A DNA stretch of 64,000 bases from Stercorarius parasiticus (taxonomy: Eukaryota; Chordata; Aves; Charadriiformes; Stercorariidae), in the NCBI GenBank assembly GCA_013396915.1, contig VWZL01000523.1, positions 62,001-126,000 on the forward strand, read 5' to 3'. This document shows positions 1 to 14,400 of the stretch, piece after piece. The notes below the pieces were generated by a model. The model ran no database searches. It was not told the origin of the DNA and saw nothing but the letters and a program-made list of their open reading frames with translations. The position numbers and the translations under genes were made by a program. The first letter of the stretch is position 1. Every line of letters begins with the position of its first letter.

Positions 1-3000
1 AAGCCTAGTTTATTCTGTCTTAAGGACAAACTATTAGACTTTTCAAAATGCTTTTCAATCTGCTTTCTGTGAGTCTATAATCTTAAAGCATAATTAGGAT
101 CATTTCTCTTCTTTCTTTTATGCTTTTGTCTTGATATTGTTGACATTTAAATTATCATCATTTAGGTTTTGTGTTACCTTTCTAGCTAAAATATGACAGG
201 TCATACCTCTTACAGCTGTACTTATGGGATGGCGTTAGCCAGACAAATAGCACTTCACAACTCTCTATTTTTTTTCAGTTTGACAGAGGAAGAATTGAAA
301 CATCTTTGGCGAGGCAGGGAAGAGCATAGGGGGTAGGTCTTCCAGATTTTACGGGAGTAATTACATCTGCACAGAGATTTTCAAACCATGCAAAAAAGAA
401 ATAACAAAAGTTAAGTCTATAAAAAATAGACTTTATCAGGACAGACCCAACTTAGGGTTTCTTGAAAATTAATGTCAGAGGGTGAATAACTGCAAAAAGA
501 AATTTTGAATTACTCAATTGGATAAATTCACAGAAAGACAACCAGAAATGTGTAATTACAATGTTTTTCCAGAAACATTAAAGATAAGAGACCTCAATAA
601 TAGGTGCAGATAGATAAAAAAGAAAGCACAGGAGAGAATTTTCCACTTTAAATTTTGTGTATAAGTATTTCTATTTAACAATGCCCAAGTTGGGAAAATT
701 ATTAGCTTTTTGTGCCTCATTTCCTGTCTAATCATTTTATCGTCCACCATTCTTTCTCCTTTTTGTCAGGTTCACAAGTATTTTTGGAAGTTTGTAACAC
801 CAATGTCTTCCACAGTGTGTGGAGGGCACATTTCTGCACGTGGAAAACTAATGGGACATTAGAGTTGTTCTCTGGGATGCTAACATCATATCATTACAGG
901 GATTTATGCCCTTGCCTGCCAGAGTATGGTGAAACAAATATCTGGTCACTGTGTCTGAAGAAGTCTGATTCATAGGACAAGTAAGTCTATTTTTATATCT
1001 TGGGAAGTATATTTAGGGCACTCTACACTGCTCCAGTACTCCACACTCATGAACTTCACCCAACAAGGAACAGCTGCACTTCGGGCCAAGTATTTTGATC
1101 CTTATGGATTCTTGCTGGTTTCCACATTACCCATTGGTTGACAGAATTTATAACTGTTTTCCTCTATCAGTTACCTTTCTTCTCTGGTTTTGTCTCTCTC
1201 AAGTGTTTTCCCTTCTATGTCCTCCCTCTGGGGTGCCACAGATAGGGTCCTTAAGAGGACCACAAATCACTTATGAGTGGCTCAAGTTAATATAACCTCT
1301 TCCTCAACTGAAATAATCAACTTCCTTTTCTATACTCAGTCTGAAAAGTTGTCTGTTCTGGAAGAAGCTAGCTGAAACACTAGCTGATATCCTGGAGAAC
1401 AGCTTGGCATCATTGCCAAAAAACAGCTGGCTACTTTAAAGAAAATCCTGGACTGGGTGTAAAAATGTCATGTGCCATATAGTAACAGTTTATTATAACT
1501 TGTATATCACACAGACAACAGCTAGAACCAGAGCTCCATCTTACATGACTTTGTATCACTTTTCAAAATACTATTTGTAACATGCAATATTCCTACAGTT
1601 CAGCTAAGATTTAGGAGTATCCATGTATTTTTAGAGAACTTACTCCTCCTGAAATATAACCTTCAGAATTCACTTTGGGATCATATTTTTGAGGGGAGTA
1701 TCATTGTTTGGGACTAATTAGTTGTCCCTTATGCCAAAGATCAGCATGGTCTGCACAAGGCTGCCTTGGCTTGTTCGAACCTGTAGCTGTCATTTGTTTT
1801 CTTTATGTAATCGTCATCCACCTCTGAAGCAAGATCCTTTCTGAACCAGCAGCTTCACAGTCTGTCTCTGTCTCTTACAAGTATTTGCTAAACTGTAGCT
1901 GCTAAGGAATGTAGGCTCACTGAGCTGAGCATCTGCCAGGAGCTATTTGGCATACGGTCAGGATGAGACTGCTGCGGAGACAACATCAATAGACAAACCA
2001 ACTTCTGCAGTAAATGTGCAGCCCTTGCCTTATTTATACACTGTGTCTCTCTATGTGAATTTTACATGCAATCTGGCCAGCAAAAGTAAAGAGAGGCTTT
2101 TCCCTATTGTCTGACTCTTTGTTGAGATTCTTTCTCCAGCAGATCTTGGCACATCTTCCCCCGGACTTTGTTGTAAGTTCTATGCCTGTGTCTTCCTGTA
2201 TAGATAAAAGGGAAAACTTCAATGTACTGGCCTCTAAAGACGATATAGAGCCCTCCAGTTAAACCCAAAGCTAGTCCTTGTCTTTGGATAACCATAGTGC
2301 AAGACTCTGTAAAGCATTTCCAGCAAGTTTACGCTGTTAGTGAACCCATCCTTTTGCTATGTTGCCTTCAGGATAGAATAGATGATAGACAAATTGAGTT
2401 TTAAAAGTATATTCAAATTCTGTGGCTGAGTTCAGCCACTGAGCGTATCCCTTTTCTCATAATTAATATCAAACAGGCATTCATTCTACTATCAATCTTT
2501 ATCCACAATCAAATTATAACTTACCACAAGCCAAATATCTGGCAAATGCTTCCTGTCTGTAATCATGATGAACATTCTTTATGGCTTCATTTAAATACTT
2601 CTCCAACATACGATAGTCTCTGGAAATTTAATTTTCAGTTGAACCAAGAAAAAATCTACGAGTTTAACATAAAATATTGAATGTAGTTTCTTCCATAAAA
2701 ATACAGGAGTAATTACCTGACTATTGTTTCTACTGAGGTCTGGTTAGTTAGAAAAGGAAATTCTCTGTTGCACTCCTTTCCTAGACTCTAATTTTTCTAC
2801 TTGAAATTATCTGAATAATATTAGGGAGTTGACATCAGCTCTTTCCCATGAAAGGCAAAGAACAAAAGTGAGCAGTCGTTAGAGAGGCCTGGCATCTCTT
2901 TCTTTATTCAGGAGGAAGACCCAATACAAAAAAACAGGAAGAAAACTAGAAAAGAATGTGGGGTGGTTGGGTTTTTTTCTTTCTACAGAGCCATTAATTT

Positions 3001-6000
3001 GTATCTCAGAAGTGTATCCATGAGAATATCTGGGGTCCTTTCTGGAGCTCTTCTGGAAGGTTTATGACATTTCTCATCAAAATTTTAGAGAACACATTAG
3101 GTCTGAGGGAAGTTGTCTGAATCTACACATTAAAATGTCAGTAAAATACATGCAAAATACTGGAAGGTATAGTTGTATCCATCAGTCAAGACTATAATTT
3201 GACATTAAGAAACAATAAACCAGCATGATGCCCTGCTATTCTCAAATCAACTCTTGGCCCATAACACAATTCTGAAACCCCTTCTGCCGCACTTAGACAC
3301 ATACGTCCTCTTCCCCCATCTGCTCAGCATTTTACCACTACCTCTAATGTCTGTGTCTAACTGTATTATTGGATTCTCCATGCGTAGCAGCATTTAAGTA
3401 TCTTAAACCTCCCACTCAGATTTTTTTTTTCAAATGCAGTTATTTACTTGTAAAAAACTCAAGGTGCTTAAGTTCTGAAAATCTGTTTGTTATGCTTTAA
3501 TGAAAGCTTAGATGCCTGAGCCTTCGAAGATGAGAGCCTTCCCAGATATTGGTTTGCTGGACAACTGCCAACTATCCAAATTCTAGTCCTAAACATAACA
3601 AGTAGAGGGCAAGGTTCATTCTGCTAATAGGAGGTAATGGAGTCTCATATATTTATACAAGCCCTCAAATAAACTCATAAATTACAAGGAAATACGGTAT
3701 TTTATTCCCTTACAGATTCTTTCGATGACTTAATGGTGTGAAAAGGAGACTAAGTATGGGCTATGAAAGCGATTGTAATCATTCCTGAAGAAACCTGAAA
3801 CTAAAATCTGTACATACAGCTGAATCCATTTTTCTCCTCATAAAAATACACAGGCACATTTCCTATTAGAGGCTTGCTCCAGAGGTTAAGATATATTGAA
3901 TGAAATTCCTTTTCAAAGTTGAGAGAAAAATATCAATAACAAAGATAAGGACCAAGTAATGCAAAATTTTAATTTGACCCTGCAGACAGGCCCTTAAAGA
4001 AAAGAAATAGAAGTTTAAGTTGGCAATCTCTTTATATTAAATTCTATGTTGAACTAGTGAAAATGAAAAACTAAACACACAACTAATTATCCCACGTTCC
4101 ATTTTAATAAGTTGTGTAAAGGAGGAAGGCAAAATTGGAGCAGGGCAATTTGGTATGTTACGAAACAGGGAAGTGGACCAGAATGAAAATGCAGCCATGG
4201 GAACATGTGGGTGCAAAGATAAGTACTTCACCAATGCTGGAACTGACTTGTCCCTTCACCAGATGATGGTGCCCACGGCACTTTCAGGATCACTCCTGGA
4301 ACTCTCGGGGTCATTGTGGAGAGGAATGCAGTAGTGGCAAAGATGGAAAGGACAGGTGACAGGAGTTTCCCATGTTTCCTGAAATATCTACAAATTCCTG
4401 GTCATAGTGGGCCTGAGCAAGAAAGAGCTGCTGTCACAATCCTGAAGGGGGGAAAAAAGGGACTCTGGCCTGCAGCAAGCTATGCCAGAGACAGGGAAAA
4501 CTGGAAGAGAAAGATAAGAGGAGAGCAGATGTTTGACACTCAGTATCAGAGAGGAAACCTATACTGCGGCTGTTGAAATGGAGAGATCCCCTGTGAGAAC
4601 CACGTCTCAGAAAGCAGCTGCCAAGTCAAATAGCCATTAAATCTCAGCAGAAACAAACATCATCACACTATGCTGTGTCTCTTTAGTAGACCCAACAGCA
4701 GTTCACACTGGGCTAGTATCAATTGTACCATACTAAGCCTGGACAAAAACACAGGTCAGACTGACAAAAGCATGCACTTTTAAGCAAGCAGTTTGAAATG
4801 AAATGAAAAATGTACTGGGAAAAATGAATTAAAAAGCTGGAAAGCTAGCTTGTGAATTGAACCTGTGTTCTTTGTCATGGTAACACCTTATTACTCTGCC
4901 TTGGTGTAAAACCCAGCCTCCACATTGCTCTGAGGAGCATTTAAATGACATTGGATCTTTACTAAAGTGTGTCTTCCAGTATGGGATAGCAGGGATTTTT
5001 CCCATCCCCAGTCCCTTCTCAGTTGCTCCTGAATACCCATGCAAGAGGGTATGACATGACTTCATGGACCTGGTCATACTCTCTGTGCAAAGAAACCCTG
5101 TCAGAAAGTTAGTGAAATAAGAAATGCACAAAGCTTCATTCCACAGAAAGCACATATTACATATTTGGCTAGGAGACAGAAAAAGGCTAGTTATCCCAAG
5201 GCACACAGGTGTCTAATTTCAGTCTGGTAACCAGCAACCGGTACAGAGTAGTAGGAGGGCAATTGGCTAGTACATCAATTCAGCTAATACCTAGAAAAAT
5301 AAAAGCAGCTCTGCAAGGATGGACATGTCAGAACAGAGACATTAAAACCAAGCAAAAACTGAAAGAGAAGGCTCAGATTTTGGACTGTGCAGGCAAGCAG
5401 GGAGAAAAAGGTAGACAACTGTAATAGCAAAAACGAAAGATGTGCTGCTGATGCTATAACGTGTCTTCAAAGACTTTTCAGCTCAGACATGCAAAATACA
5501 TTGTCCAATTAAGAAAAATTCCATGCTTAAAACAATAAAAAAAGACCACACCAAAACCCCAGATGTGCCCTTTCCCTTCCTTAATAAATCCAGGATCTTC
5601 ATACTGCCTGCCTGTATCAATCAGGTTTCTACCCTGCATCTTCTAACTAGTACCTCCTTCTATTCAGTTGTGGGGAAAGAGAAGGTAGTGTCCTACTGAC
5701 AACAACTCTGCACTGCAATTGTAGACAGTTTCTTTTTCTTGTCTCACGATTAAATGAGTACATTAAGTTCTATTCCTTCAGCAGGAAACAAGCAGCTGAA
5801 GGTATTCTTGAAATACCATGACCATGAGAGTGTACAATTATAGCAGATATCTTGACGTAGGCCATTTATTCCTGCTGATTTCTGAAAAGCTGTCCTAGAG
5901 AAAGTTGTATAAGAAGATCAAGGATTGAGAAACCAACTAGATCTTGCTATGATGGCTGAATGGGTAGTAAGTAGGAGGACTAATAACTCTGTGATTGATA

Positions 6001-6592
6001 GATTTGAGGAAAATAGTCCTAAGGGTAAGAGACAAAGGAATTGGAGAAGTGTTAATGATAAAAGACTAGAGAAATGATGATTCCTTTGAGACAGGAACAA
6101 GGAACTGATGAATTGCTGAAGAAGGACAGGAAGAGACTGACAAACCTTGGAGAGAAGAGACATAATAAGGGATTTATAGATGTCCTTTGGGTCCGTATTA
6201 TGCTGAGAGCAAATCATGTGTTGCTGATTGAGACTACACACATTTTAAGGAGCCAATGCATTACTTGGTTTGAATGAAAAGGACATATTCTAGGTAAAAG
6301 ATTGCATGAATAGCATATAATGTAAAAGTAACTGTAATTTGGGTAGATGCATGACTAAGGGCAAAATAAGAACAAGCAAGGTAAATGTAAAGGCCCAGAT
6401 GCAACACAATATTTATGCTTTCAACTTCTGACTGCTAACATTAGATGGTAAAAGCTTTCACATCAGGTAAGATCATAAATCACGTGTTGAATCTAAGCCT
6501 AAGGCTGTTACATGTTAATCCAATGATTTTAAAAGTAAGGTTTACTGAATATATTTAGAAATTTTCAAAATTTAGCTAATCGTATCAACGAT
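1..6592. other. Unique AT-rich non-coding DNA
   Basis: I see no gene and no clearly recognisable repeat here. The sequence is ordinary AT-rich intergenic or intronic DNA with short homopolymer runs. The ORFs present are short and lack domain signatures; the longest, at 4829-5206 on the minus strand, is of a length expected by chance. One slightly more GC-rich patch at 2034-2295 carries two overlapping minus-strand frames and is discussed in the findings. Confidence 0.6.
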
Positions 6593-6775
6593 GTATGAGC
6601 ATAGGCTGTGGGAACAATGCTTGTTCAGCCTGGAGAAGAGACGGCCTTGGGGAGAGCTAACAGTAGCCTTAACATACTTATGAGGAAGTTAATCAAGAGA
6701 ATGGAGATACCTTTTCATGAGATACCCTATTTGGTAATTTTTAGGACATGAAAGGATATAAAAGGAAGAGGAAAG
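6593..6775 (+). mobile_element. CR1 LINE fragment, degraded
   Basis: The segment beginning near 6593 reads like the end of a CR1 ORF2: the stretch around 6620-6660 (TTGTTCAGCCTGGAGAAGAG and the following GGGGAGAGCTAACAGTAGCC) matches the conserved region translated as LFSLEKRRL in CR1. Similarity fades after about 6720, and no 3' ATTCTATG tail is visible. The piece is internally truncated on both sides and too diverged to code. Orientation is plus. Boundaries are approximate and the subfamily is not assigned. Confidence 0.6.
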
Positions 6776-8047
6776 CAGTCAAGTAACTTTTAGTGAGCTT
6801 CTATGTACTGTAGTGCAGTAACTGTAGCGGTAAAGAAAAGTCAGAATGGATTAAAAAGGAAAAGTTAATAAATTAGAATGAAGCTCCAGATTTATAAAAT
6901 GTTGCACATTCATGTGAAGAGCACGCAAGGTTGCAGAATTAAATTTACATACATTGCAGTTGTAGCAGTGTTAACGTCTAAGCAATCTCTCACCAAAAAC
7001 ATGAGCCTCTAAGACACTGAAAAGCAAAGACCACTAAAAGGACCTGAGTTAGTGAGCAGGAATTTTCTGGACTATTTTCCTACATATGACCACCTAAAAT
7101 CTGCCTAACCTGCACATTAAAATAGCAAATATGATTTCTGCAAGTTGACAACTTGAATTTTGTGTCATATAAATTTAAAAAAAACGTGGAAAGGAGCAAC
7201 AATTTCAGACAATGATTGTGTCATGTCACCATGAGCAATAGCTGGTACCATGAATAAAACATAGGTATTTCATGCACATAATAACTGAAAATTGGACATA
7301 AACATTCTGAATCAGCTATAGACCTACCAAGATGATTTTCTGATATTGATATTTTTTCTTCTGTATTGGTGCATTATAAGCTAAGTTAGTGAGTACTCTC
7401 GGAGTGTGCAACAGCTCTTTAGGAGCCATTAGAGCATATTAAACTAATGACCCATGGATAATCAGTGTCTCATTAACTTAATGATGGATCCTTCATTCTA
7501 GTTCCTTTGAACATATTACATATGCTTTTTTTTTTGGCAATAAAGAGTGGGCATTAATTACGTCTCAAATGCTATAAAAATCCTATTGAGCACCTGCATT
7601 ACAAAATTTTTATTTTTATTTCATTTTGATTGTTTTAGAAGATTTTCATAAAATTAAAAACATTATTTTTCCTAATTTTTATTTGTTTTTTTTTTAGGGA
7701 AAAAATATTTCGTTGTCTGGTATACTTCAGTATTGAATATTTTAGTTGTAACTTATATCACATTTCAGTTCACTGTCATCATCATTAATGAATTAGCAAA
7801 CTCATGTCCTGGATTCAAGGCCAAACAGGTCCTTCTCAGTGTAGATGTAAGAAAAATAGATGTGTTGCCTTCAGATATTGACTTCTAAAAACTTTAGTCA
7901 CTAACAAAAATATTTGAGTGAGGTTGGTAAATAGGGCATTGAGCAGTATCACTGGAATGCCTGGTGATACTCAACCATACATCTACTCTTCTGTGCATTT
8001 TCTAAAACTAATCAACACCAGATCTTCCTCCTGATCAGTCCTGTACA

Positions 8048-8111
8048 AAAGAAAAAAAAGAAAAAAAAAAGCCAAAAATCCCACCAAAACCCCCAAACAA
8101 ACAAACAAAAA
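8048..8111. repeat. A-rich and CAAA low-complexity run
   Basis: An A-rich run broken by single G residues is followed by CCAAAACCCCC and then a short CAAA tandem array. It could be the tail of a long-decayed retroposon, but no body is recognisable upstream. Confidence 0.5.
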
Positions 8112-8276
8112 CATTATGATGCAAAAGAGCTGAAGAAAAGAAAACCCTAAAAATACCAGAGATAAAGGTGGGATGAAATAAAGTTAGCAGATGGACAATG
8201 AAATACTTATGACTATTCTTAGATTACACAGAAGATTTGTTGCGAAATGAAAGAACCTGAATTTCAAATCCAGTGT

Positions 8277-8290
8277 GTTGCCCAAGCAAC
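8277..8290 (+). promoter_or_regulatory. Candidate RFX X-box
   Basis: GTTGCCCAAGCAAC fits the X-box consensus of RFX transcription factors (GTNRCC, spacer of 0-3, RGYAAC) at every defined position, with a 2-base spacer. RFX factors bind this inverted repeat to drive ciliary and MHC class II genes. No gene start is visible nearby, so this may be a distal element or a chance match. Confidence 0.35.
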
Positions 8291-11200
8291 CAGCTCTCTG
8301 TGGATAAACAATTGAAACCTATGAATCTATGACTTTATGAGAGATAATTAAGTGATATCATCACACCTTTTATGTTAGGTTGTTTTGGTTTTTTTTCCCA
8401 TTGCTTCCCAGTGCAAGAATGATGTAAGAAAAAAAAAAAAAAGTACAAAACTGAGGCATTTTAGAGCCATTACTTCTGAATCTGAATATTACAACTGGAT
8501 ACCCAAAATAGTAGTAGTGCAATGAAGACCACATGGAACAGCTCTGGTTTTGACCCTTACAATTTGTTGCTTCACCTTCTTCTGCTTCACTACAGTCCGT
8601 GTCTGTTGCACTCAAAATCTTTATGGGTAAAGAGTAGGCACAACTTGTATACATATAAACCCAAGAACTTATTGTTAGTATAATTGAAATCTTAACAGTC
8701 TAATCATTATAAGTCCAGATTTAATTGTACTAGAAAAAGAAAGAATAATAATGCAATTAAAGTTACTGTACGTGCACTTTGTTTCTATCCCATTTTCTGG
8801 TGTTATGCTCACTCTTGCCCTGCTCCTTGGGTCTTAGGGTAAGTGTTTTATTTCTTGGAGGATGTGTGGGGTGTTGTTACGGTGAATTGTCAGCATCTGG
8901 AGTCCTTCACTGGGAGAAATATGGTGTTTATGTTGATGGTTTCTTCTTCACACTAGGGTTCACTTAGGGTCATTTTTATGTTCGCTAACTTTCTTTTACA
9001 CCTCTGCTGGGTTTTTTTTGGTGGTCTGCAACTCCACATTACATACAAGTTTACTATATGTGGAACTCTTTACATATGGGTAGATATTACTTCTTTGTTC
9101 TCTAGCTTATACCGAAAATCAGTTTTGCCCAGATCTGCATTTCTGTAACTGACCGTTGGCGAGTTATTTATAACCATGGGGTGTGAAGTGCCATCCTGTG
9201 ACCCATCTCTTAACATCTCATGCCCATCCCTACACCATATCCTGTGCCTCCACTTCTCAAGCCCTCTGCTGTTGTACCAGGTCTGTATTTCTCTACCTTG
9301 CATCATTATCTTAGTACCATAAATATTTCATTCTGCATAGAGCACCTGCTTGTTTTAGCTATCTGTATAAAACAATGGTTTCACCATACACAGACAACAA
9401 ATATAAAACAAATTAGCTGTAGACACCTAGTCAATTAAAAAGTTGCTATGACAGCTAAACCAAGTGAAGTAAAGCTGCAGACGGGACAGGACAAGTTCAT
9501 GCAGAACAGCTGTGATAAACCTTGGTCCTGAGGCCGTGTAAACTCAGTGCAAAGCTTATGGCCCATCACTAGTAATGCTGAACATGTACTGTGGTATAAG
9601 GTAAAAGGCTCTTGCTCAAGTCTCCCAGGCCCCTGCAATATCAGGACACAAAGGTCCAAGTTAAAGATGGAATGAAAAGTCTGAACTCTGAATTTCCTGT
9701 CTTTTGTAAGCTTAAGTCAGACCTTATCTCTGCTTATTAATAGCAGGGTTTATTAAATAACAGCTAATGGTGGGAAAAGTAATAAAGGTACTGTGCAGTG
9801 CATATTCAGTGATCTATTCATTTTTCAAAATAATCCCTTATTCTAGAGTTTTAAGGTGTTTGAAATTTTAAGGGGCTGTCTATACTACCACATTACTGCT
9901 ATATTTCACAATTATAATAAACCTTTCCTGGGTAATAAATATTCTTTCTCCCACCCCCCACTAAGTACATATGATTAAGCTCCTGGATGACACCATGAAC
10001 TCTTCTGCTTCCTTATATTAACTCCATGTTTTAGATGGGAGGTAATCCCATTTTATAACGGAAGATGACTAGTTGTGATGACTTGTTGCAGATTTCTTTT
10101 CAACAAAGAGTCCTTGATCTTGCTACCCCTACAATTTAACAGCACTGAATTTGCTGGTCTTAAAATCATGCTACAAAGCTCATCTATTTATTCAGCCTTT
10201 CTCCAAGGAGGTTGTATAACAGAAGACCCATAAGAACTTGCCTATGGCATATGAATGTAGTTTCCTCAATATCCACAGTATGTCTTACTCTTCTCCCCTC
10301 TTACTAGAGGGACAATTTCAGGGTTGTTGTGACATCTGAAGTATCTTAACTTGTTTTCTAAAGAAATTGTCAAGATTTTGTAAAAACAATTAGTTTATAT
10401 GACGTATTTTCTTAACAAAAAAAAAAAAAAAACAAAAAAACAGAACCAAACCAAGTTTTTCTTTTGTATTCTTAAATTTCTGAGCTTTATCACTGAATCA
10501 ATATTTATTTTAGTACTTCTGCTCAAAATTATCAAAATTTTTCATTGAACAATTTGTTTCAATGGAAAAAGTACCTTTTTTCTTACAAGGGTTGTTTACC
10601 TTCTTTTAGCGTTGTTAAATATTTATTTTACCCAAGAATGTTTCTAAGCATGGTTCTCTTGCCTAATAGTTGTGAAAAAGTAGACACCTTAATTCCAGTC
10701 CCAGATCCAAAATCATGTGTATGTGCTACATTAACCAGATATTAGAGGAGGAACATCATTCTCTCTTCATGCCATCAAAACAGAACAACTTCAAACGTGG
10801 AGATAAGAATGTAATCCTCAGGATCAGCAGCCTTGTATCCCATCTGATTATAAACACATGCATCAACTTTTATTTCATTTCTAACAGGCTGCTAGCTATT
10901 ATATTAAACATGAAGACTTACTGCATGGGACACAAATTCCTGCAGATAGAAGAGAAGAAGTCAAACAAGTTCCTGCAGAGATCCTTTGGATGCTGCTAAA
11001 TTGTGATAAAATTGTTTTATTGGGATACTTAACCTCTTGATTATTTTTAACTTAGATATAAAAAAAAAAAATTAAACAGGATTATGCACGAATAATACTG
11101 TAGTTAATGGATATTATGCTACAAAGAGCTGGATTTTCTCTGTCCTTCATGTAGGGAGAGTAGAAAGTTCCACACCAGTGTTTGTAGATCCATGTTTTCT

Positions 11201-14200
11201 TGAGACTGAGCCTCAACCCAACTCTAATTTTCCACACAAATATTTGTTCTTCCTGAAACTTGAAAAATAATGATACTGTTCCCTTACCCATCCTCCCTAA
11301 ATGAAAATTACTAACCTCTTTGCCTAAAAGAAAGACATAGCAACTTATTTATTTCAGCCAAGTTATTTTAGAACTCAAGGTTTCAATGGAGAAACATCAT
11401 TTTAACTGAAAAAAAGCACACAGACTTCCTGCAAAAAGATTTCTATTTGCCAGCTGTACAAGCTACTACAAGTGTCTAAACCTGAAAAAATAAAATATTG
11501 TGCAGCATTTCAGAGCTTTTATACTGTGATTGTAGAATATCTGGGAGGGTTGCCAGACTCAGTCAAAAGAAGAACACAGCATTTTCTCATCACTAATAAC
11601 AATGACCTGAAGTCACGTTGAAGATTGTAAGGTCAATTTCCCTCTTAAATCGAAAAAAGAAAATAGGAGAACAGATGTGGGTAGTTGCTTCTGTATTTAT
11701 AAATTGCATGACAGCTGCGTTAGGCTATATGATCTCCAGTTTCTATGTATTTAAGGTGTTTTTATTGAACCATTCATACTAACCAGATGAAAGTGTTAAG
11801 GTGCATTTTTAAGGCACTATACAACATAGATGAAGTAGCCAATTTCATAGAGTACATTTAAAATGGAACATTTTTCTTCATTAAATACATTCGGATAAGT
11901 TTACCAGGTGGGATGAAAATTTCAAGGAGAATTTTCTGTGTTTGAATGATCAGTTCTGAATTGAAACAGCATACAGGCATGTGATGATAAAACTAGTGCA
12001 TTTCAAATAAAAGTGTGAATTACACAAAATGTTAACTAAAATTACCTACTACCAGATTTTTTTTTTTTTTTTTTTACTTGGTGGGTCTTGGTCTTTTTTT
12101 TTTTGGTTTACAATTGCAGCAACCATAGCTATGTAAACATTCTGATAACACGTATTCCATCATTTTAGCAGCATATAATTCTAGAAATAGAAATTTTTAT
12201 GGATACAGGAATTCTCACTCTGCCTTATTTCATATATTAATCTGACCATTTTATCAGATACATAATTTCTTGTTACTGACTTACTACATCTATGTGCTAA
12301 AACACAATTTGCACAGGCTACGCACCAATATTTTTGGCTACTATTTCTTTACATTAAAATGCCAACCATCTGCTTGTGGATGACAGTATCTAGACAAGTC
12401 TTTCTTTTAAATACCAGCATTTTATTTGTAATCCCTTATTGGGTGAAGCACGTAAATCACATTCCACCTCTTTATACGGTGCAATTCATTTCATCTAACC
12501 TACACATTTTAAAATTTGACGTAGTAACCTACTGAGCCTAGATCTATGAGAAGAAAAAGGAACCTCATGAGAGTAGTTTATCTGAAACATCTTAAATGTC
12601 TATCACAGAATGAGATAGATCTTTGATGATGCCTTCTGTCTCCTTGACATAAGGAGAGACTAGGTGAATAGTTAGACTTAAAGGATTAACTTCTAACTCT
12701 CACAATGGAGAACAACGCAAGAGCTTAGAAGAGAGGTCTCAATTAACTAAGACTGAGAGCTAGACCATTTTCTAATCTTCAGCAAGCATGGCCAAGCATT
12801 TGATCCATAGCTGTTTCTCTAACCTATGTCATCTATACATCCATTATTTCAGAAAAAAAATTTTGGTGAATACAGTAAAATACTTTTAATATTTAGCAAA
12901 CAGCAATGGGCAGAGAGTTTGTTGATTGTTCAGAAGGAGTAAAGAGAAAAATAAGGGAAATAATAGAATGAATCGGTTTTAGCATGCAGTATTCTCTCCC
13001 CCCTGAGTTTTAGAAAAATTGGTGACATAAGTTAAAGCAGCCCTCAGGCAGCTTAAACTTGTGCAATCAGCCTTTACACAGCAGATTGTCCTAAGTCTCT
13101 CTGACCTTGGCAATTTTACAAGGGTCACATTTACATGTGGGTGACCTGCTTCTGAATGACAATTGAAATGCTTAGGATTTAGACAAGAAAACATACATAT
13201 GTATTTGTTTTCACAGTACTCCACACAATATAGTATTCATCTTTTATAAGGTCCATTTCAATAATGAGTGCTTATTTATTACGGACAGTGCAAGGAAAGG
13301 AGCCCCATGCCACAGACAGGTCAAAGTTCCCAGGTGCAGCACCAGGAGCCCTTGAGCCCACCAAGGGTGATAGCTTTGCTCCCTCACTCCACCTCAGCAC
13401 CTGCAGTCTCTACAGAGATGGAGGGCAACAAGAGATCCTTGGGTCCCTTGGTAAAACCAACAGTGGCATCTCCTCCTACTGCAGCCCTGTCAGCCTCCCA
13501 GCTGTACTGCGTTGGCTCAGCATTCCTATTAGGGCCTCTGGGCACTACAGTAAATAGTGAGCATTAAGGGATATAACATGCTGCAAAGTCTAACAGTGTT
13601 CATGCATTACTAATTACCATAATGAGAAACTTGCAGCACATCAGCCAAGAAGAATTTGCATTGATTGTTTTTTTCCTGTTCTCCAGCTAGAATAGGAAGA
13701 ATTCCCATGACTCTGCTCTTGACCTTGAGGGCTGCTTCTCCTCCTTCTGTGTGTAGATACTCCTTACAGGTCCACAGAAGGTGGATGAATAAGCAGGGAT
13801 TTAAACCCAGAGATGCCTAGTCTCCAAATAGGCCTTCGTACTGCATGTATACATAAAATCTAGTTGTGACTACCAGAGAAAGAAATGTCGAAATTTCATC
13901 TGATCTCAGTTGGAACAGACGCATTGAAGAGCAACTGCGGTTTTCACACTCTGCCCCTAATTCACTGTAAGGCCCTGCTGCATGTTAGCTATTGATTTTA
14001 GACACTTCTACTGTTGATTACACGTAGTGATTCATGAAACCTGGATTCCTACGCCACTAATACAGGGTTAATAATAGAATTACTTGAAGATTAAATGTTC
14101 CTGTAGTACTACTATTAGCTAGAACAACTTCTAAACAACAGGGTGTTTTGTTGAAACTTGTCTTCTGTGCTGAACATATGTTTACTGGAGACAAAGAAAC

Positions 14201-14224
14201 AAAGGTTTCTGGAGCACAAGGTAT

Positions 14225-14400
14225 TACACTGAAAGGCCTCCCAAGTCATTGATTCCTATCCTCTGCTCTAACAGGCATTTTCTGCATCTTATAATCCCAT
14301 TCAAAAATGTTTTAAGCTCCACTTTAAAGCTACTTAAGTTGTTTCCCTCTGTTACTCTTATTGGAAGGCAGTTCCAGACAGGTGGAAGGTGGCTAGACAG
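14225..14400 (-). mobile_element. Old CR1-type LINE fragment
   Basis: The strand shown resembles the reverse complement of the region near the 3' end of older CR1 subfamilies. The recognisable part is the run of phrases at 14,315-14,385: CCACTTTAAAG, then TTGTTTCCCTCTGTTACTC and TTGGAAGGCAGTTCCAGAC. These correspond to the tract that in CR1 copies reads 'AAGTTGTTGCCCTC...ACTCCTATTGGAAGGC'. The copy is short, has no 3' tail and is heavily diverged, so the insertion is ancient. Confidence 0.55.

Larger units (their letters stand above)
6776..14224. other. Unique AT-rich non-coding DNA
   Basis: No gene is seen. The stretch holds low-complexity runs, such as A-rich and CAAA-rich sequence at 8048-8111, an A run near 10,419-10,440 and a T run at 12,057-12,075, and a candidate X-box at 8277-8290. 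The part around 7430-7600 contains homeodomain-type TAAT/ATTA cores and a CATTAATTACGTC string, which would fit a conserved non-coding element, but I cannot test conservation. The remaining ORFs are short and without recognisable motifs. Confidence 0.55.

Noticed and set aside
4830..4920. Minus-strand AGGTTCAATTC resembling a pol III B box
   Set aside because: No matching A box at the right distance and no cloverleaf can be drawn; not a tRNA gene and too weak for a SINE call.
4829..5206. 125-codon minus-strand ORF
   Set aside because: Length is within chance expectation and the translation has no recognisable motif.
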